Assembly: GCF_000482385.1 (NCBI RefSeq)
Contig: NZ_AXVD01000002.1
Span: forward strand, 62,001-126,000
DNA from: Nocardia sp. CNY236
GTDB taxonomy: Bacteria > Actinomycetota > Actinomycetes > Mycobacteriales > Mycobacteriaceae
Direction of reading: 5' to 3'
Length of the DNA: 64,000 bases
Shown here: piece after piece, positions 54,505 through 63,152 of the stretch
How positions within the stretch are numbered: position 1 is the first letter of the stretch
How the letters are laid out: each line of letters begins with the position of its first letter
The notes under the pieces: model-generated
What the model was told of the DNA's origin: nothing
Databases searched by the model: none
The model's input: the letters and a program-made list of their open reading frames with translations, nothing else
Made by a program: the position numbers and the translations under genes

Positions 54505-54578
54505 AGCCCGGCGCGATTGCATGCGTGGAATGTGACGTTTGCCCCAATTTTACTCAGCAGCACTCTACACGCCGGCTG

Positions 54579-55568
54579 CTATTCGCACTCGGCCACGGCA
54601 TAGGCGACGTCGACATGGGCAGGGGCGAAGCCGAGACCGGTATAGGTGCGCACCGCGGCAACATTGTCCGCCTCGGTGTACAGCGACACCTCGGTAAGGC
54701 CGCGATCGCGTAAGTGACGCAATCCGGCCACGGTGAGCACACGACCGAGTCCACGCCCCTGGGCCACCGGGTCCAGTCCGACCACGTAGACCTCCCCGAT
54801 CGGTGGGTTCTCCATGAGATGCATCTTGGTCCAATGAAATCCCAGAAGGCGGTCGGGGGCCGTCTCGGCGAAGGCGAGGAACAGACCTGCGGGATCGAAC
54901 CATGATTCGGCACGGCGGATCGCAATATCACGTTCGGTCCACCCGCCTTGTTCCGGATGCCAAGCAAAGGCGGCCCGGTTCACCCGCAGCAATTCCGCGT
55001 CGTCGGCAGGACCGGCATAGGTGCGCACAACGATATCGTGCGGAACGACCAGTTCAGGTAACTCGGGAGTAGCAAGAGACCGTCGCATCTGCCACAACTC
55101 ACGCGCCGCACGCAGCCCGAGCCGCGTGGCGACGGCTCTGGCCGCTGGCAGATCGCCATGCGCCCAAACCCGTGTGCCCGGACCGCCGGCACCGAGTGCC
55201 CGTGTGGTCAACTCGGCGCCCACGCCACGGCCGCGGTGCGGCGGATCGACCACGACCTCCGCCATCGCCGGATGCTCACCATGGGCCGCAACGAAATTCG
55301 CGTAGCCTACGATCGAGTCCCCGCGCATCGCGAGCAGATGACGGGCGACGGTGGGTTCTTCCGACGCCGGCGACATGCCGGATGCGAGTGCAGCGCCCGG
55401 GGTCGTCGACGACCTCGGGGTAATCGACGACCTCAGGGTCATCGACAACATTGCCTGCTCCGAAATCGGGGCCACGTCATCGGCCGCCGCAGCCCGCCCG
55501 AGCAGGTCCGTGATGGCCCGTGCGGTGTCTGCGTCGAGTCGATCCATCCATGCCATCGCGCCGCTCAT
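54579..55568 (-). CDS. mshD: Mycothiol synthase (two-domain GNAT)
   Basis: 329 residues from ATG at 55568. Two GNAT domains: the first with GYANFVAAHGEHPAMAEVVVDPPHRGRGVGAELT; the second with RLLGFHWTKMH, GEVYVVGLDPVAQGRGLGRVLTVAGLRHL and EVSLYTEADNVAAVRTYTGLGF. It acetylates Cys-GlcN-inositol to give mycothiol, the actinobacterial redox thiol. Gene order matches Rv0819. Confidence 0.92.
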   Translation of the reverse strand: MSGAMAWMDRLDADTARAITDLLGRAAAADDVAPISEQAMLSMTLRSSITPRSSTTPGAALASGMSPASEEPTVARHLLAMRGDSIVGYANFVAAHGEHPAMAEVVVDPPHRGRGVGAELTTRALGAGGPGTRVWAHGDLPAARAVATRLGLRAARELWQMRRSLATPELPELVVPHDIVVRTYAGPADDAELLRVNRAAFAWHPEQGGWTERDIAIRRAESWFDPAGLFLAFAETAPDRLLGFHWTKMHLMENPPIGEVYVVGLDPVAQGRGLGRVLTVAGLRHLRDRGLTEVSLYTEADNVAAVRTYTGLGFAPAHVDVAYAVAECE

Positions 55569-55737
55569 CGGCCTCCGCTCCTCCAACCAGCTCCCCGCGC
55601 GGTTGCCCTCCGAACGACGTCGCGGGGAACAACCACGGCGTGAGGTCGATGATCGATGATGTCGTACGCTCGCGACTCACCCGAGCGGCCGCGGTGCGAC
55701 CCCAGCGCACGGAACCCATTCACTGCACAGAACCCAT

Positions 55738-56499
55738 TCACTGCACAGAACCATTGACCGGTGCGAGCGGGGAATCGTCACTGCCCTCGTCGTCATCCGG
55801 AAAGCTCACCTGGTCTCCCTTTGTCGTGACGCGGGCGGGGCGCACAGCCTTGTAACCGACGTTGCGGACCGTGCCGATCAGCGATTCGTATTCGGTGCCG
55901 AGCTTGGCTCGAAGTCGACGGACGTGCACGTCGACCGTGCGAGTACCACCGAAGAAGTCGTAGCCCCATACCTCCTGCAGCAATTGTGCACGGGTGAATA
56001 CTCGGCCTGCGTGCTGCGCAAGGTATTTGAGCAGTTCGAACTCTTTGTAGGTGAGATCGAGTGGACGACCGCGCAGCCTCGCGGTGTAGGTGCCCTCATC
56101 GATCACCAACTCACCGAGGGTGATCTTGCCGGCGCTCTCCGAGCTGGCCACACCGCCGTTTCGCCCGACCAACAGCCGCAACCTGGCATCGAGTTCGGCA
56201 GGCCCGGTTCCGGGCAAGAGGATGTCGTCGAGTCCCCAATCGGCGTTCACCGCAACCAAGCCGCCCTCGGTGAGTACCGCGACAACGGGTACCGACGACC
56301 CGGTACTGCCGAGCAGTCGACACAGTCCGCGAGCCGCGGCCAGATCGGTCCGGGCGTCCACCAAAGCCACATCCGCGGTACTTGCTTCGAGCAAGGATGC
56401 CACCTCTGTCGGTGCAGGGCGCACAGTGTGCGCGAGGAGGGCCAACGAGGGCAACACCGACTCGGGATTGGGGTCGGAGGTAAGCAGGAGCAGCTCCAC
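55738..56499 (-). CDS. glnR: GlnR-type nitrogen response regulator
   Basis: 253 residues from GTG at 56499, set by GGAGGAGG 4 nt upstream; upstream in-frame ATGs lack ribosome sites. Receiver-like N-terminus [19 protein letters not shown] with Asp48 in ALVDARTD, then [22 protein letters not shown]. The winged-helix DNA-binding domain follows: [75 protein letters not shown]. In mycobacteria GlnR controls nitrogen genes. The C-terminal ~25 residues are acidic. Confidence 0.92.
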   Translation of the reverse strand: MELLLLTSDPNPESVLPSLALLAHTVRPAPTEVASLLEASTADVALVDARTDLAAARGLCRLLGSTGSSVPVVAVLTEGGLVAVNADWGLDDILLPGTGPAELDARLRLLVGRNGGVASSESAGKITLGELVIDEGTYTARLRGRPLDLTYKEFELLKYLAQHAGRVFTRAQLLQEVWGYDFFGGTRTVDVHVRRLRAKLGTEYESLIGTVRNVGYKAVRPARVTTKGDQVSFPDDDEGSDDSPLAPVNGSVQ

Positions 56500-56807
56500 A
56501 GGCCCTCCTCCCATCTCGTAGCGTCGCGGATGCAGCAACACCGCCACAGCCACGTCGCTAATCACAGGTAATCGGATGCAAGATTAGCGCGTAGCGGTGC
56601 ACGATCACCCATTCCGAGGTCCAAGACCCAGTACAGGACACCTGACGCCGGGATTCGGACCAACCGATATTGTGCGTTCATGGTTTACGCATCGGGCATG
56701 CCCAGCAGCCGCAGGGCGTCCGACGCGGGAGACGATCGAACGCCGCGTTGCGCGCGTTCGGCGCGACTCGAGATGCCGTGGCTCGAGACCCGCAGAAACG
56801 GGGGAGC

Positions 56808-57611
56808 ATGCGCAAATTGATCATAGGCCTGCTGTGTCTGGCGGGAGTCGCCGTCGTCATCGACTTCAGCACAGCGGCGTACTCGGAGTATCGGGTATCT
56901 CGAGCACTGCGCCACGGCGCCGATCTCACCGCCGATCCCGAGGTGACAATTCATGGTTTCCCATTTCTCGCCCAGGCACGCGACGGTCGCTACGACAAGA
57001 TCGAAATCCGTGCGCGGGTCAGGCGGCCCGATATTCCCGGTGAGATCGCACTGGGCGCGACACTGACCGAGGTGCGACTGCCAGGCGGCGAACTGGTCGA
57101 CGGCAGCCTGCGCGGCGTTCGCGCCGCACGGGTCGACAGCAGTCTGCGCATCGAACCCATCGAACTCGGCAGGTTGTTCGGCATTCCCGACCTGCAGGTA
57201 CATCTGCGCCCCACCGACGAGTCCGATGAGACCGACGGCTCGGAGGATTCGGGGACGACTACCACGGAAGCTCTGGTGCTCAGCGGCACGCTGCCGGACT
57301 CCCCAGGCGTGCCATACGGCGGCCAAAGGGTCAATGTCCAGGCAGATCTGCTGCTCGACGGCGATCGGGTGATGATCGTCGCAACCGACTTCCATCGCGG
57401 CGATCTCAGCAGCCTCGAGGCCATTCCGGTGACGGCGGTCGTCGAAGCCGATCGGCCCGCAGTGTTGGCTCAGTTCACCCGTACCATCGACACCAAGGAG
57501 TTGCCCTTCGGTGTTCCACCCACGGCAGCGTCCGCTCGGGGTGGCCACATCATCGTGGAGGGCAAGGGTGTGAACGTCACGATCGACCTCGACCGATTGC
57601 AGCAACCATGA
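56808..57611 (+). CDS. lmeA: LmeA-type lipoglycan mannose-elongation factor (DUF2993)
   Basis: 267 residues from ATG at 56808. Signal-anchor helix ~4-22 (LIIGLLCLAGVAVVI), then the DUF2993 domain: LTADPEVTIHGFPFLAQARDGRYDKIEI near the start and GHIIVEGKGVNVTIDLDRL at the end. In mycobacteria LmeA (Rv0817c) is needed for lipomannan mannan-core elongation in the periplasm. Overlaps thiX by 4 nt. The ~308-bp gap to glnR holds both divergent promoters; no other gene seen there. Confidence 0.85.
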   Translation: MRKLIIGLLCLAGVAVVIDFSTAAYSEYRVSRALRHGADLTADPEVTIHGFPFLAQARDGRYDKIEIRARVRRPDIPGEIALGATLTEVRLPGGELVDGSLRGVRAARVDSSLRIEPIELGRLFGIPDLQVHLRPTDESDETDGSEDSGTTTTEALVLSGTLPDSPGVPYGGQRVNVQADLLLDGDRVMIVATDFHRGDLSSLEAIPVTAVVEADRPAVLAQFTRTIDTKELPFGVPPTAASARGGHIIVEGKGVNVTIDLDRLQQP

Positions 57612-58051
57612 TCGAAATCACCGTCCTCGCCGTAGTTGCGCTCGCCGTGCTGACGGTGGGATTTCTGCTGCGCCGCCACGGTGGGAAGGTCCGTGCGGCC
57701 CATGTCACCGCGGCGTCGGGATCGACGCGCGCAGGGCAGTTGACAGCGGTGGGCATGACCGGCGACGGCCCGGCCATCGTGCATTTCTCCGCCGAGTGGT
57801 GTGGTCCCTGCGAAGCAGTTCGCCGGGTAGTTGCCAATGTCACCGATCAACTTGCGCAGTCGCCCCGGCCGCCGCAGGACATCGAGGTCGACATCGATGC
57901 CGAACCAGCCCTCGCACGCGAACTGAACGTACTGTCCCTGCCCACTACCTTCGTGTTCGACGCCGAGGGGACGGAGCGGTTCCGGATCTCGGGCGTGCCG
58001 AAAGCCACAGATCTGCGCTCGGCGGTCGAGTCGCTCACCACCGCCGCGTAA
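57608..58051 (+). CDS. thiX: Membrane-anchored thioredoxin-fold protein
   Basis: 147 residues from ATG, overlapping lmeA by 4 nt. N-terminal membrane helix (~5-22), then a thioredoxin domain with WCGPC (64-68) and cis-Pro loop LSLPTTFVFDAEG. Probable extracytoplasmic disulfide reductase. Order with the sulfurtransferase operon matches Rv0816c-Rv0814c. Confidence 0.9.
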   Translation: MIEITVLAVVALAVLTVGFLLRRHGGKVRAAHVTAASGSTRAGQLTAVGMTGDGPAIVHFSAEWCGPCEAVRRVVANVTDQLAQSPRPPQDIEVDIDAEPALARELNVLSLPTTFVFDAEGTERFRISGVPKATDLRSAVESLTTAA

Positions 58052-58115
58052 GCCTCGAGCACGCTCGGATCGACGGATGTGACCCACCCCCATCCAATTT
58101 CCCGGTCGAGTTGGG

Positions 58116-58121
58116 TAAACT
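58116..58121 (+). promoter_or_regulatory. -10 box (TAAACT) for the leaderless sulfur-operon leader
   Basis: TAAACT followed by six bases and GTG of the polycysteine leader peptide; transcription would begin at the G of GTG. Confidence 0.7.
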
Positions 58122-58127
58122 GTTCGC

Positions 58128-58214
58128 GTGCTCACCAACCACGAGCTGATGCTCACTCGACGCCGGACAGTGGATCTGTGTCGGCTCGGTGGTTGTTGCT
58201 GTCTGTGCCGCTGA
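58128..58214 (+). CDS. Polycysteine leader peptide of the sulfur operon
   Basis: 28 residues from a leaderless GTG. The C-terminal end reads LGGCCCLCR, with three consecutive cysteines and a fourth two residues on. In mycobacteria small leaderless polycysteine peptides upstream of sulfur genes attenuate them in response to cysteine (knowledge). Here it precedes DUF4395, the thiosulfate sulfurtransferase and sseC, the same gene set. The ~120 bp between its stop and the DUF4395 start is the place where the regulatory fold should form. Confidence 0.82.
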   Translation: MLTNHELMLTRRRTVDLCRLGGCCCLCR

Positions 58215-58334
58215 TCGGTCGGCCTCCCCTTTCCCCAGCTCCGGCCGTCATGCGCCGTACGCGCGGGCTTCCGCACCCGTCGGCGAATTGGCAACTCTGC
58301 AGCCACAGGCATATTCAGCGCAGGAGTACGCACG

Positions 58335-58916
58335 ATGTCCATCCAGACCGAGAAGTCCATCCAGACCGAGAAGTCCATCCAGACCGAGAAGTCCATCCAG
58401 ACTGCCGGGCAGGCTCCCGTCGAGGCTGCTGAACCCAGCCCGAACTCCACCCATTCCCTCACAACCACCGACCACGTCGATGTTCGCGGACCCCGCTTCA
58501 CCGCATGGGTCACCACCGCGGCTCTGGTTGTCGTCCTTCTCGCCGCAATGTGGGCGCCCATCGTCGCGATCGTGCTGATCGCCGGCCAGACGGTTGTCTT
58601 CGCCATCGGCGCGGCCTACGGGCCCCGCAACCATCCCTATGGCCGGATCTACGCCATGCTCGTCGCGCCGCATCGGGCACCGGCCAGCGAAACCGAGCCG
58701 GTGGCCCCGCTGCGGTTCGCTCAGCTGCTCGGCTTCGGCTTCGCGGCCGTCGGCCTGGCGGGCTTCACCTTCGGCTCCACCGTCGTCGGCGCCGTATTCG
58801 CCGGCCTCGCCCTGTTCGCAGCGTTCCTGAACGCTGCATTCGGGATCTGCTTGGGCTGCCAGATCTACCCGATGGTCGCCCGGGTCCGCCGGACCGCATC
58901 CCCGGCAACGAACTGA
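58335..58916 (+). CDS. DUF4395 family membrane protein
   Basis: 193 residues from ATG. The first 20 residues are SIQTEK repeats. Hydrophobic segments at ~56-80, ~82-92, ~130-150 and ~152-168 make it an integral membrane protein; GPRFTAWVTTAALVVVLL and the conserved end FLNAAFGICLGCQIYPMV with a CxxC pair are DUF4395 features. The Cys pair and sulfur operon suggest a link to sulfur or redox transport. Downstream of the polycysteine leader. Confidence 0.82.
   Translation: MSIQTEKSIQTEKSIQTEKSIQTAGQAPVEAAEPSPNSTHSLTTTDHVDVRGPRFTAWVTTAALVVVLLAAMWAPIVAIVLIAGQTVVFAIGAAYGPRNHPYGRIYAMLVAPHRAPASETEPVAPLRFAQLLGFGFAAVGLAGFTFGSTVVGAVFAGLALFAAFLNAAFGICLGCQIYPMVARVRRTASPATN
58338..58403. repeat. 18-bp coding repeat at the DUF4395 5' end
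   Basis: TCCATCCAGACCGAGAAG is repeated three times exactly and then partially, encoding SIQTEK units. Slippage would change the N-terminus without shifting the frame. Confidence 0.92.
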
Positions 58917-58946
58917 CCGCTGCATGTCACATCTGAAAGGAAAACA

Positions 58947-59780
58947 ATGGCTCGCTCCGATGTCCTGGTCTCCGTCGACTGGGCCGAAGAGAACCTCAAC
59001 GCCCCCGGCGTCGTCTTCGTCGAGGTCGACGAGGACACCTCCGCCTACGACGGGGGTCACATCGAGGGTGCCGTCCGGCTCGACTGGAAGAAGGATCTGC
59101 AGGATCAGGTTCGTCGCGACTTCGTGAACCAAGAGCAGTTCTCCGACCTGCTCTCGGCACGCGGTATCTCGAACGACGACGAGATCATCCTGTACGGCGG
59201 AAACAACAACTGGTTCGCCGCGTACGCCTACTGGTACTTCAAGCTGTACGGCCACAACACCATCAAACTGCTCGACGGTGGTCGCAAAAAGTGGGAGCTG
59301 GATGGCCGTCCGCTGTCCACAGAGCCGGTGAACCGGCCCGCCACCCAATACAAGGCCGCTGCACCGGACGTTTCGATTCGGGCCTTCCGAGATGAGGTCA
59401 TCGCAGCGATCGGCGCCAAGAACCTGGTCGACGTGCGGTCACCCGACGAGTTCACCGGTAAGATTCTGGCGCCCGCGCACTTGCCCCAAGAACAGAGCCA
59501 GCGCCCCGGTCACATCCCGAGCGCAATCAATGTGCCGTGGAGCAAGGCCGCAAACGAAGACGGCACCTTCAAATCGGACACGGAATTGGCCGAGATCTAT
59601 CGTGCCGCCGGCCTGGACGGCGAGAAGGACACCATCGCCTACTGCCGGATCGGTGAGCGTTCTTCGCACACCTGGTTCGTGCTACAAGAGCTGCTGGGTC
59701 ACCAGAATGTCAAGAACTACGACGGGAGCTGGACCGAATACGGGTCCCTCGTCGGCGCACCGATCGAGTTGGGAGAGTAA
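58947..59780 (+). CDS. cysA2: Thiosulfate sulfurtransferase (rhodanese), CysA2 type
   Basis: 277 residues from ATG with GAAAGGA upstream. Two rhodanese domains; active-site Cys233 in AYCRIGERSSH of the second. Also DVRSPDEFTGKI and GHIPSAINVPWS. It transfers sulfane sulfur from thiosulfate to acceptors; the neighbouring SseC and leader peptide place it in cysteine-responsive sulfur metabolism. Equivalent to Rv0815c. Confidence 0.92.
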   Translation: MARSDVLVSVDWAEENLNAPGVVFVEVDEDTSAYDGGHIEGAVRLDWKKDLQDQVRRDFVNQEQFSDLLSARGISNDDEIILYGGNNNWFAAYAYWYFKLYGHNTIKLLDGGRKKWELDGRPLSTEPVNRPATQYKAAAPDVSIRAFRDEVIAAIGAKNLVDVRSPDEFTGKILAPAHLPQEQSQRPGHIPSAINVPWSKAANEDGTFKSDTELAEIYRAAGLDGEKDTIAYCRIGERSSHTWFVLQELLGHQNVKNYDGSWTEYGSLVGAPIELGE

Positions 59781-59786
59781 TTCAAT

Positions 59787-60092
59787 ATGTGTGCAGCACC
59801 CACCCAAGGCCAGGTCATCCCGGCCGGTGTCGACGTAGAGAAGGAAACGGTCATCACCGGTCGTGTGCTCGGCACCGACGGTCAGCCAGTGGGCGGAGCT
59901 TTCGTCCGCCTGCTCGACGGCAACGGTGACTTCACCGCCGAGGTGGTCGCGTCGGGCACCGGTGACTTCCGGTTCTTCGCCGCTCCCGGCTCGTGGACCA
60001 TCCGTGCCCTGTCCTCGGCCGGCAACGGCTCCGCCGAAGTGCGTCCGGAAGGCGCGGGCATCCATCCGGTCGACGTCACGGTCGCCAAGTAG
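59787..60092 (+). CDS. sseC: SseC family protein (DUF1416)
   Basis: 101 residues from ATG, 6 bp after the sulfurtransferase stop. Beta-sandwich/carboxypeptidase-regulatory-like pattern VITGRVLGTDGQPVGGAFVRLLDGNGDFTAEV and GDFRFFAAPGSWTIRAL. Always coupled to CysA-type rhodaneses in this order; precise role unknown. Equivalent to Rv0814c. Confidence 0.88.
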   Translation: MCAAPTQGQVIPAGVDVEKETVITGRVLGTDGQPVGGAFVRLLDGNGDFTAEVVASGTGDFRFFAAPGSWTIRALSSAGNGSAEVRPEGAGIHPVDVTVAK

Positions 60093-60107
60093 ATATCGCG
60101 CGTGCAC

Positions 60108-60150
60108 CGGCCTCGACGTTTCACCTCCCGCGGGAGCGTCGAGGCCGTTT
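60108..60150 (+). terminator. Terminator of the sulfur operon
   Basis: An 11-bp perfect stem (CGGCCTCGACG / CGTCGAGGCCG) with an 18-nt loop that can pair further, followed by TTT; 15 bp after the sseC stop. Confidence 0.85.
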
Positions 60151-60173
60151 GCGTTCGATCGTGCGCCAGTAGT

Positions 60174-60179
60174 TAGACT
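60174..60179 (+). promoter_or_regulatory. -10 box (TAGACT) for the leaderless small-membrane gene
   Basis: TAGACT followed by six bases and GTG at 60186. Confidence 0.65.
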
Positions 60180-60185
60180 TCGAAC

Positions 60186-60281
60186 GTGGTCCTCTTCTTC
60201 GAGATTATGCTCGTGATCGTGTCCGTGCTGATCGGCTGGTTCGGGCTGTACGTCTTCTACCGACTGTTCACCGAATCATGA
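60186..60281 (+). CDS. 31-residue single-helix membrane peptide
   Basis: Leaderless GTG start at 60186; TGA overlaps the ATG of the next gene (ATGA). Residues 2-26 form one hydrophobic helix: [17 protein letters not shown] then [13 protein letters not shown]. The perfect promoter spacing and overlap support it as real. It could be a membrane partner of the nitrobindin-like protein or act only as a translational coupler. Confidence 0.65.
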   Translation: MVLFFEIMLVIVSVLIGWFGLYVFYRLFTES

Positions 60282-60985
60282 GCGAACTCGCTAGCGAGGA
60301 TCCCAATCCGGCCGAGCGAGCGAGCGAACAATTGAACGGCACGGCTTCCGACGAACCCGACGAGCGTCGCAGCGGCGACCAGGCTGTCGCCGAGGCTGCC
60401 GAGCGGGCGAAGTCCACCAGTGCCCGCAACATTCCGGTCCTGCCCGGCCTTCCGCTACCCGAGGACACCGCCAATCTTCGGCTGGGACCGGACCTGAGCG
60501 CGTCCATGCTCGCCTTGTTGCCGTTGGTGGGCGTATGGCGCGGCGAGGGGGAAGGCAACGATCCCGAGCGGGGTGACTACCGCTTCGGCCAGCAGATCGT
60601 CGCTTCGCATGACGGCGGCGACTACTTGTTGTGGGAATCCCGGTCGTGGGCCATCGATGCGGACGGCAAATACTCCGGACCCGATCTTCGGGAGACCGGC
60701 TTCTGGCGTGTCGGGATCGATGGCGACGACGAGGTCATCGAGTTGCTGTTGACGCACAACGGCGGCATCGTCGAACTGTTCTACGGCCAGGCGCTGACCC
60801 AGTCATCGTGGGAACTGGCCACCGACGTGGTGATCAGAAGCCAGTCCGGCATCGTTGTCGGCGGTGCCAAGCGCCTGTACGGCATCGTCGGCGGAGGCGA
60901 TCTGGCCTATGTCGAAGAACGTGTCGTCGCGGACGGACCGCTCGAACCCCGGCTCTCGGCTCGCCTGCAACGCTACGTCGGCTGA
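60278..60985 (+). CDS. Nitrobindin-like/FABP family protein (peroxynitrite isomerase type)
   Basis: 235 residues from ATG. A ~65-residue disordered start is followed by a ten-stranded barrel with the signature [17 protein letters not shown] (~80-96), [27 protein letters not shown] and ELFYGQAL. Such proteins bind heme and react with NO or peroxynitrite in plants and humans (knowledge); M. tuberculosis Rv0813c has this fold. The heme-ligand histidine is not clearly identifiable from sequence alone. Confidence 0.85.
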   Translation: MSELASEDPNPAERASEQLNGTASDEPDERRSGDQAVAEAAERAKSTSARNIPVLPGLPLPEDTANLRLGPDLSASMLALLPLVGVWRGEGEGNDPERGDYRFGQQIVASHDGGDYLLWESRSWAIDADGKYSGPDLRETGFWRVGIDGDDEVIELLLTHNGGIVELFYGQALTQSSWELATDVVIRSQSGIVVGGAKRLYGIVGGGDLAYVEERVVADGPLEPRLSARLQRYVG

Positions 60986-61385
60986 TCGGTCGACTCCGTC
61001 CTCGGTCGGCCACGCCGGACGGTCGCGTACACCGGGCCGTCACGCTGCGGCCCGCCACCCCGTGACCTGTCACGCGATGAATGGAACTACCTCGTGACCT
61101 GTCACGCCATGAACCACTCGTGACCTGTCACGCCATGAACGCGGAACGACCCCCGAGCGCTACCTGTGCAAGATGAGTATCACACAGGTCCGGTCGGACA
61201 GACCGGAACTCGGGGGTCGGGTGGCTGCCTGGGATTCGCTACGCGCTCGCGCACGGCATACCGGCAGCGGTGACGCTAGCGGACAGCCACCTCACGTGTC
61301 CTATGACCAACCATTCTTCGGACCACCTCCTTCCTCGTGTGCGGACGAATCTAACGCGGCGTCGGGCCACTCGGCAACGGATTTA
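60986..61385. other. Intergenic region with three palindromes
   Basis: About 400 bp between the converging nitrobindin-like and cydC genes. It carries three copies of a perfect 14-bp palindrome (CGTGACCTGTCACG; see separate entry). No gene is convincing; an apparent plus-strand frame at 61173 overlaps the cydC 3' end and has no family or ribosome site. Confidence 0.55.
61061..61132. repeat. Three copies of a 14-bp perfect palindrome
   Basis: CGTGACCTGTCACG at 61061-61074, 61093-61106 and 61119-61132; each is an inverted repeat, with flanking bases (GCCATGAA) shared among copies. Spacing 32 and 26 bp. Looks like an operator array or a mobile-type repeat. Confidence 0.85.
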
Positions 61386-63152
61386 TCACCGGACCGTCAC
61401 CTGATCGGATCGGCCGATCCGGAGCACCGTGTCGGCTCGATGATCGTCCGGCAACTGGTGTGTGACCACAACCACAGTCCGCTCCCGCTCGACCAGGCCG
61501 CTGTCGATGTCCAGCAGGTCACGTAGCAGCTGAGCCCCCGCGTGCGCCTCCAGGTGCTCGGTCGGTTCATCGAGCAGCAACACCCGCGCGGGCGAGACGA
61601 GCGCGCGCGCCAGCAGCAGGCGACGACGTTGACCGCCGGACACTGCTGCTGCTCCCCCGATCAGATCGGTGTGCACTCCGTTCGGCAATCCGTCCAGCCA
61701 GCGACCGAGACCGACTGCGCGTACTGCATTCTCGGCCTGCGCCACTGTGAGATCGCCCCGGGCGACCCGCAGGTTCTCCAGCACCGACGTACCGAACAGG
61801 TGCGCGTCCTCGGCGAAGAAGGTCACTCCTGGGCGGGGGGTGTCGAACATCCCCGCCCACTTCATCAGCACCGTCGTCTTTCCCGCGCCACTGGGCCCGA
61901 TCAGTGCGATCCGTCGTCTGTCCGCCAGCTCGTCGAACGACGCAACTGCTGGCGGGAGGGGTGGCATCGGTCCGGTCCTCGGATGCAACGTCGCAGGCCG
62001 CTCGGTCGCGGGGTCGGGTACGACCGAATCTTCCGCCAGTTCCGATAGACGGTGTAGCGCCGCACGGGCAATCGTCAATGCCTGGGCCGCCGCCGGGAGC
62101 GAACCCACTGCCTCGAAGGCCGACAGCGGCAGCAGCACCAAGACGAACAGAGCCATGGGTGTCATAGCGCCCTCGGCACCACCGGCACCAAAGATGGTGA
62201 TGCCGATCATCAAGGCGCCGAGCACACTCACGCCGATCGACAGCGGGGTCGCCGCCGCCGACCAGGCACCGCGAGCAGCTACAGCGTCTTCTGCAGCAGC
62301 GGCTCTGCTCGAGGCGGCGGTCGCTTCGAGCACAGCGGCATCCAGCCGACCCGCAACGCGCAGCTCGGCGGCGTGGTCGAGGATCGTGACACTGCGCGCG
62401 ACGAACTCGGCGCGGTCGGCACGCGCGGCGCGTTGCGCCGTGGCCGCCGTCCGTGCCGACACCCACGGCGCAACGATCCCGGACAAGGCCAGCCCGCCGG
62501 CGAGGATTGCAGCGCCCGCCACCGAAATCGTCGCCGACAACGCGACCGCGGCAACCGAGACGACCACGGCGACCGCGACCGGCACGAAGACCCGAACCAC
62601 CACTGCTCCCAGATCATCGATGTCGGTACCGATCCGGACCAGCAGATCACCCCGTCGTGGCGGGACCCGACGATCGCGGTCGCCACGGTGCGCGGTGCGG
62701 GGCTCGCAGCCGCCACCGAGGGCCTGGGGGCGGTAGAGCCAGAAATTCGACCTGGCCAGCGTCCGATAGACCGTTGTGCGCGCGGCGGTCATGGACCGTA
62801 GGGCGACATCGTGGGTCACGAGACGTTCGACGTAGCGACACAGGCCACGCGAGATTCCCAGGGCGCGCACCGCCACCACCGCGATACTCAAATCCAGCAC
62901 CGGCGGCATCTGCCAGGCGCGTGCGATCAGCCACGCGGCCAATGCGGCGAGAGCGAGTCCGCTGCCGAGCGACAGTACGCCCCATCCGATTGCCACCGCG
63001 ACCCGTGGCATGGACAACTCGAGCAGCCGCCACATCCGCCCCACATCGCCGAACACGGTGACACGCGATCCACCGGCAGGGGTGTCGTTCGCGTCGTCGT
63101 CACCCCACCATCTCGCAGCCGGCCACGACCGAGTCCGCAAACCGACTGTCAT
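61386..63152 (-). CDS. cydC: Thiol reductant ABC exporter subunit CydC
   Basis: 588 residues from ATG at 63152, overlapping the cydD stop (ATGA). ~30-residue start, then an ABC exporter: membrane helices ~45-320, nucleotide-binding domain with Walker A GPSGAGKTT, signature VSGGQRRRLLLARA, Walker B VLLLDEPTEHLE. The linker RIGTDIDDL follows the second helix pair. CydDC exports cysteine or glutathione-type reductants needed to assemble cytochrome bd oxidase (knowledge). CydD is upstream; cydAB were not seen within the window. Confidence 0.9.
   Translation of the reverse strand: MTVGLRTRSWPAARWWGDDDANDTPAGGSRVTVFGDVGRMWRLLELSMPRVAVAIGWGVLSLGSGLALAALAAWLIARAWQMPPVLDLSIAVVAVRALGISRGLCRYVERLVTHDVALRSMTAARTTVYRTLARSNFWLYRPQALGGGCEPRTAHRGDRDRRVPPRRGDLLVRIGTDIDDLGAVVVRVFVPVAVAVVVSVAAVALSATISVAGAAILAGGLALSGIVAPWVSARTAATAQRAARADRAEFVARSVTILDHAAELRVAGRLDAAVLEATAASSRAAAAEDAVAARGAWSAAATPLSIGVSVLGALMIGITIFGAGGAEGAMTPMALFVLVLLPLSAFEAVGSLPAAAQALTIARAALHRLSELAEDSVVPDPATERPATLHPRTGPMPPLPPAVASFDELADRRRIALIGPSGAGKTTVLMKWAGMFDTPRPGVTFFAEDAHLFGTSVLENLRVARGDLTVAQAENAVRAVGLGRWLDGLPNGVHTDLIGGAAAVSGGQRRRLLLARALVSPARVLLLDEPTEHLEAHAGAQLLRDLLDIDSGLVERERTVVVVTHQLPDDHRADTVLRIGRSDQVTVR

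Noticed and set aside
61173..61526. Plus-strand frame over the cydC 3' end
   Set aside because: No family similarity, no ribosome site, and it lies antisense to cydC.
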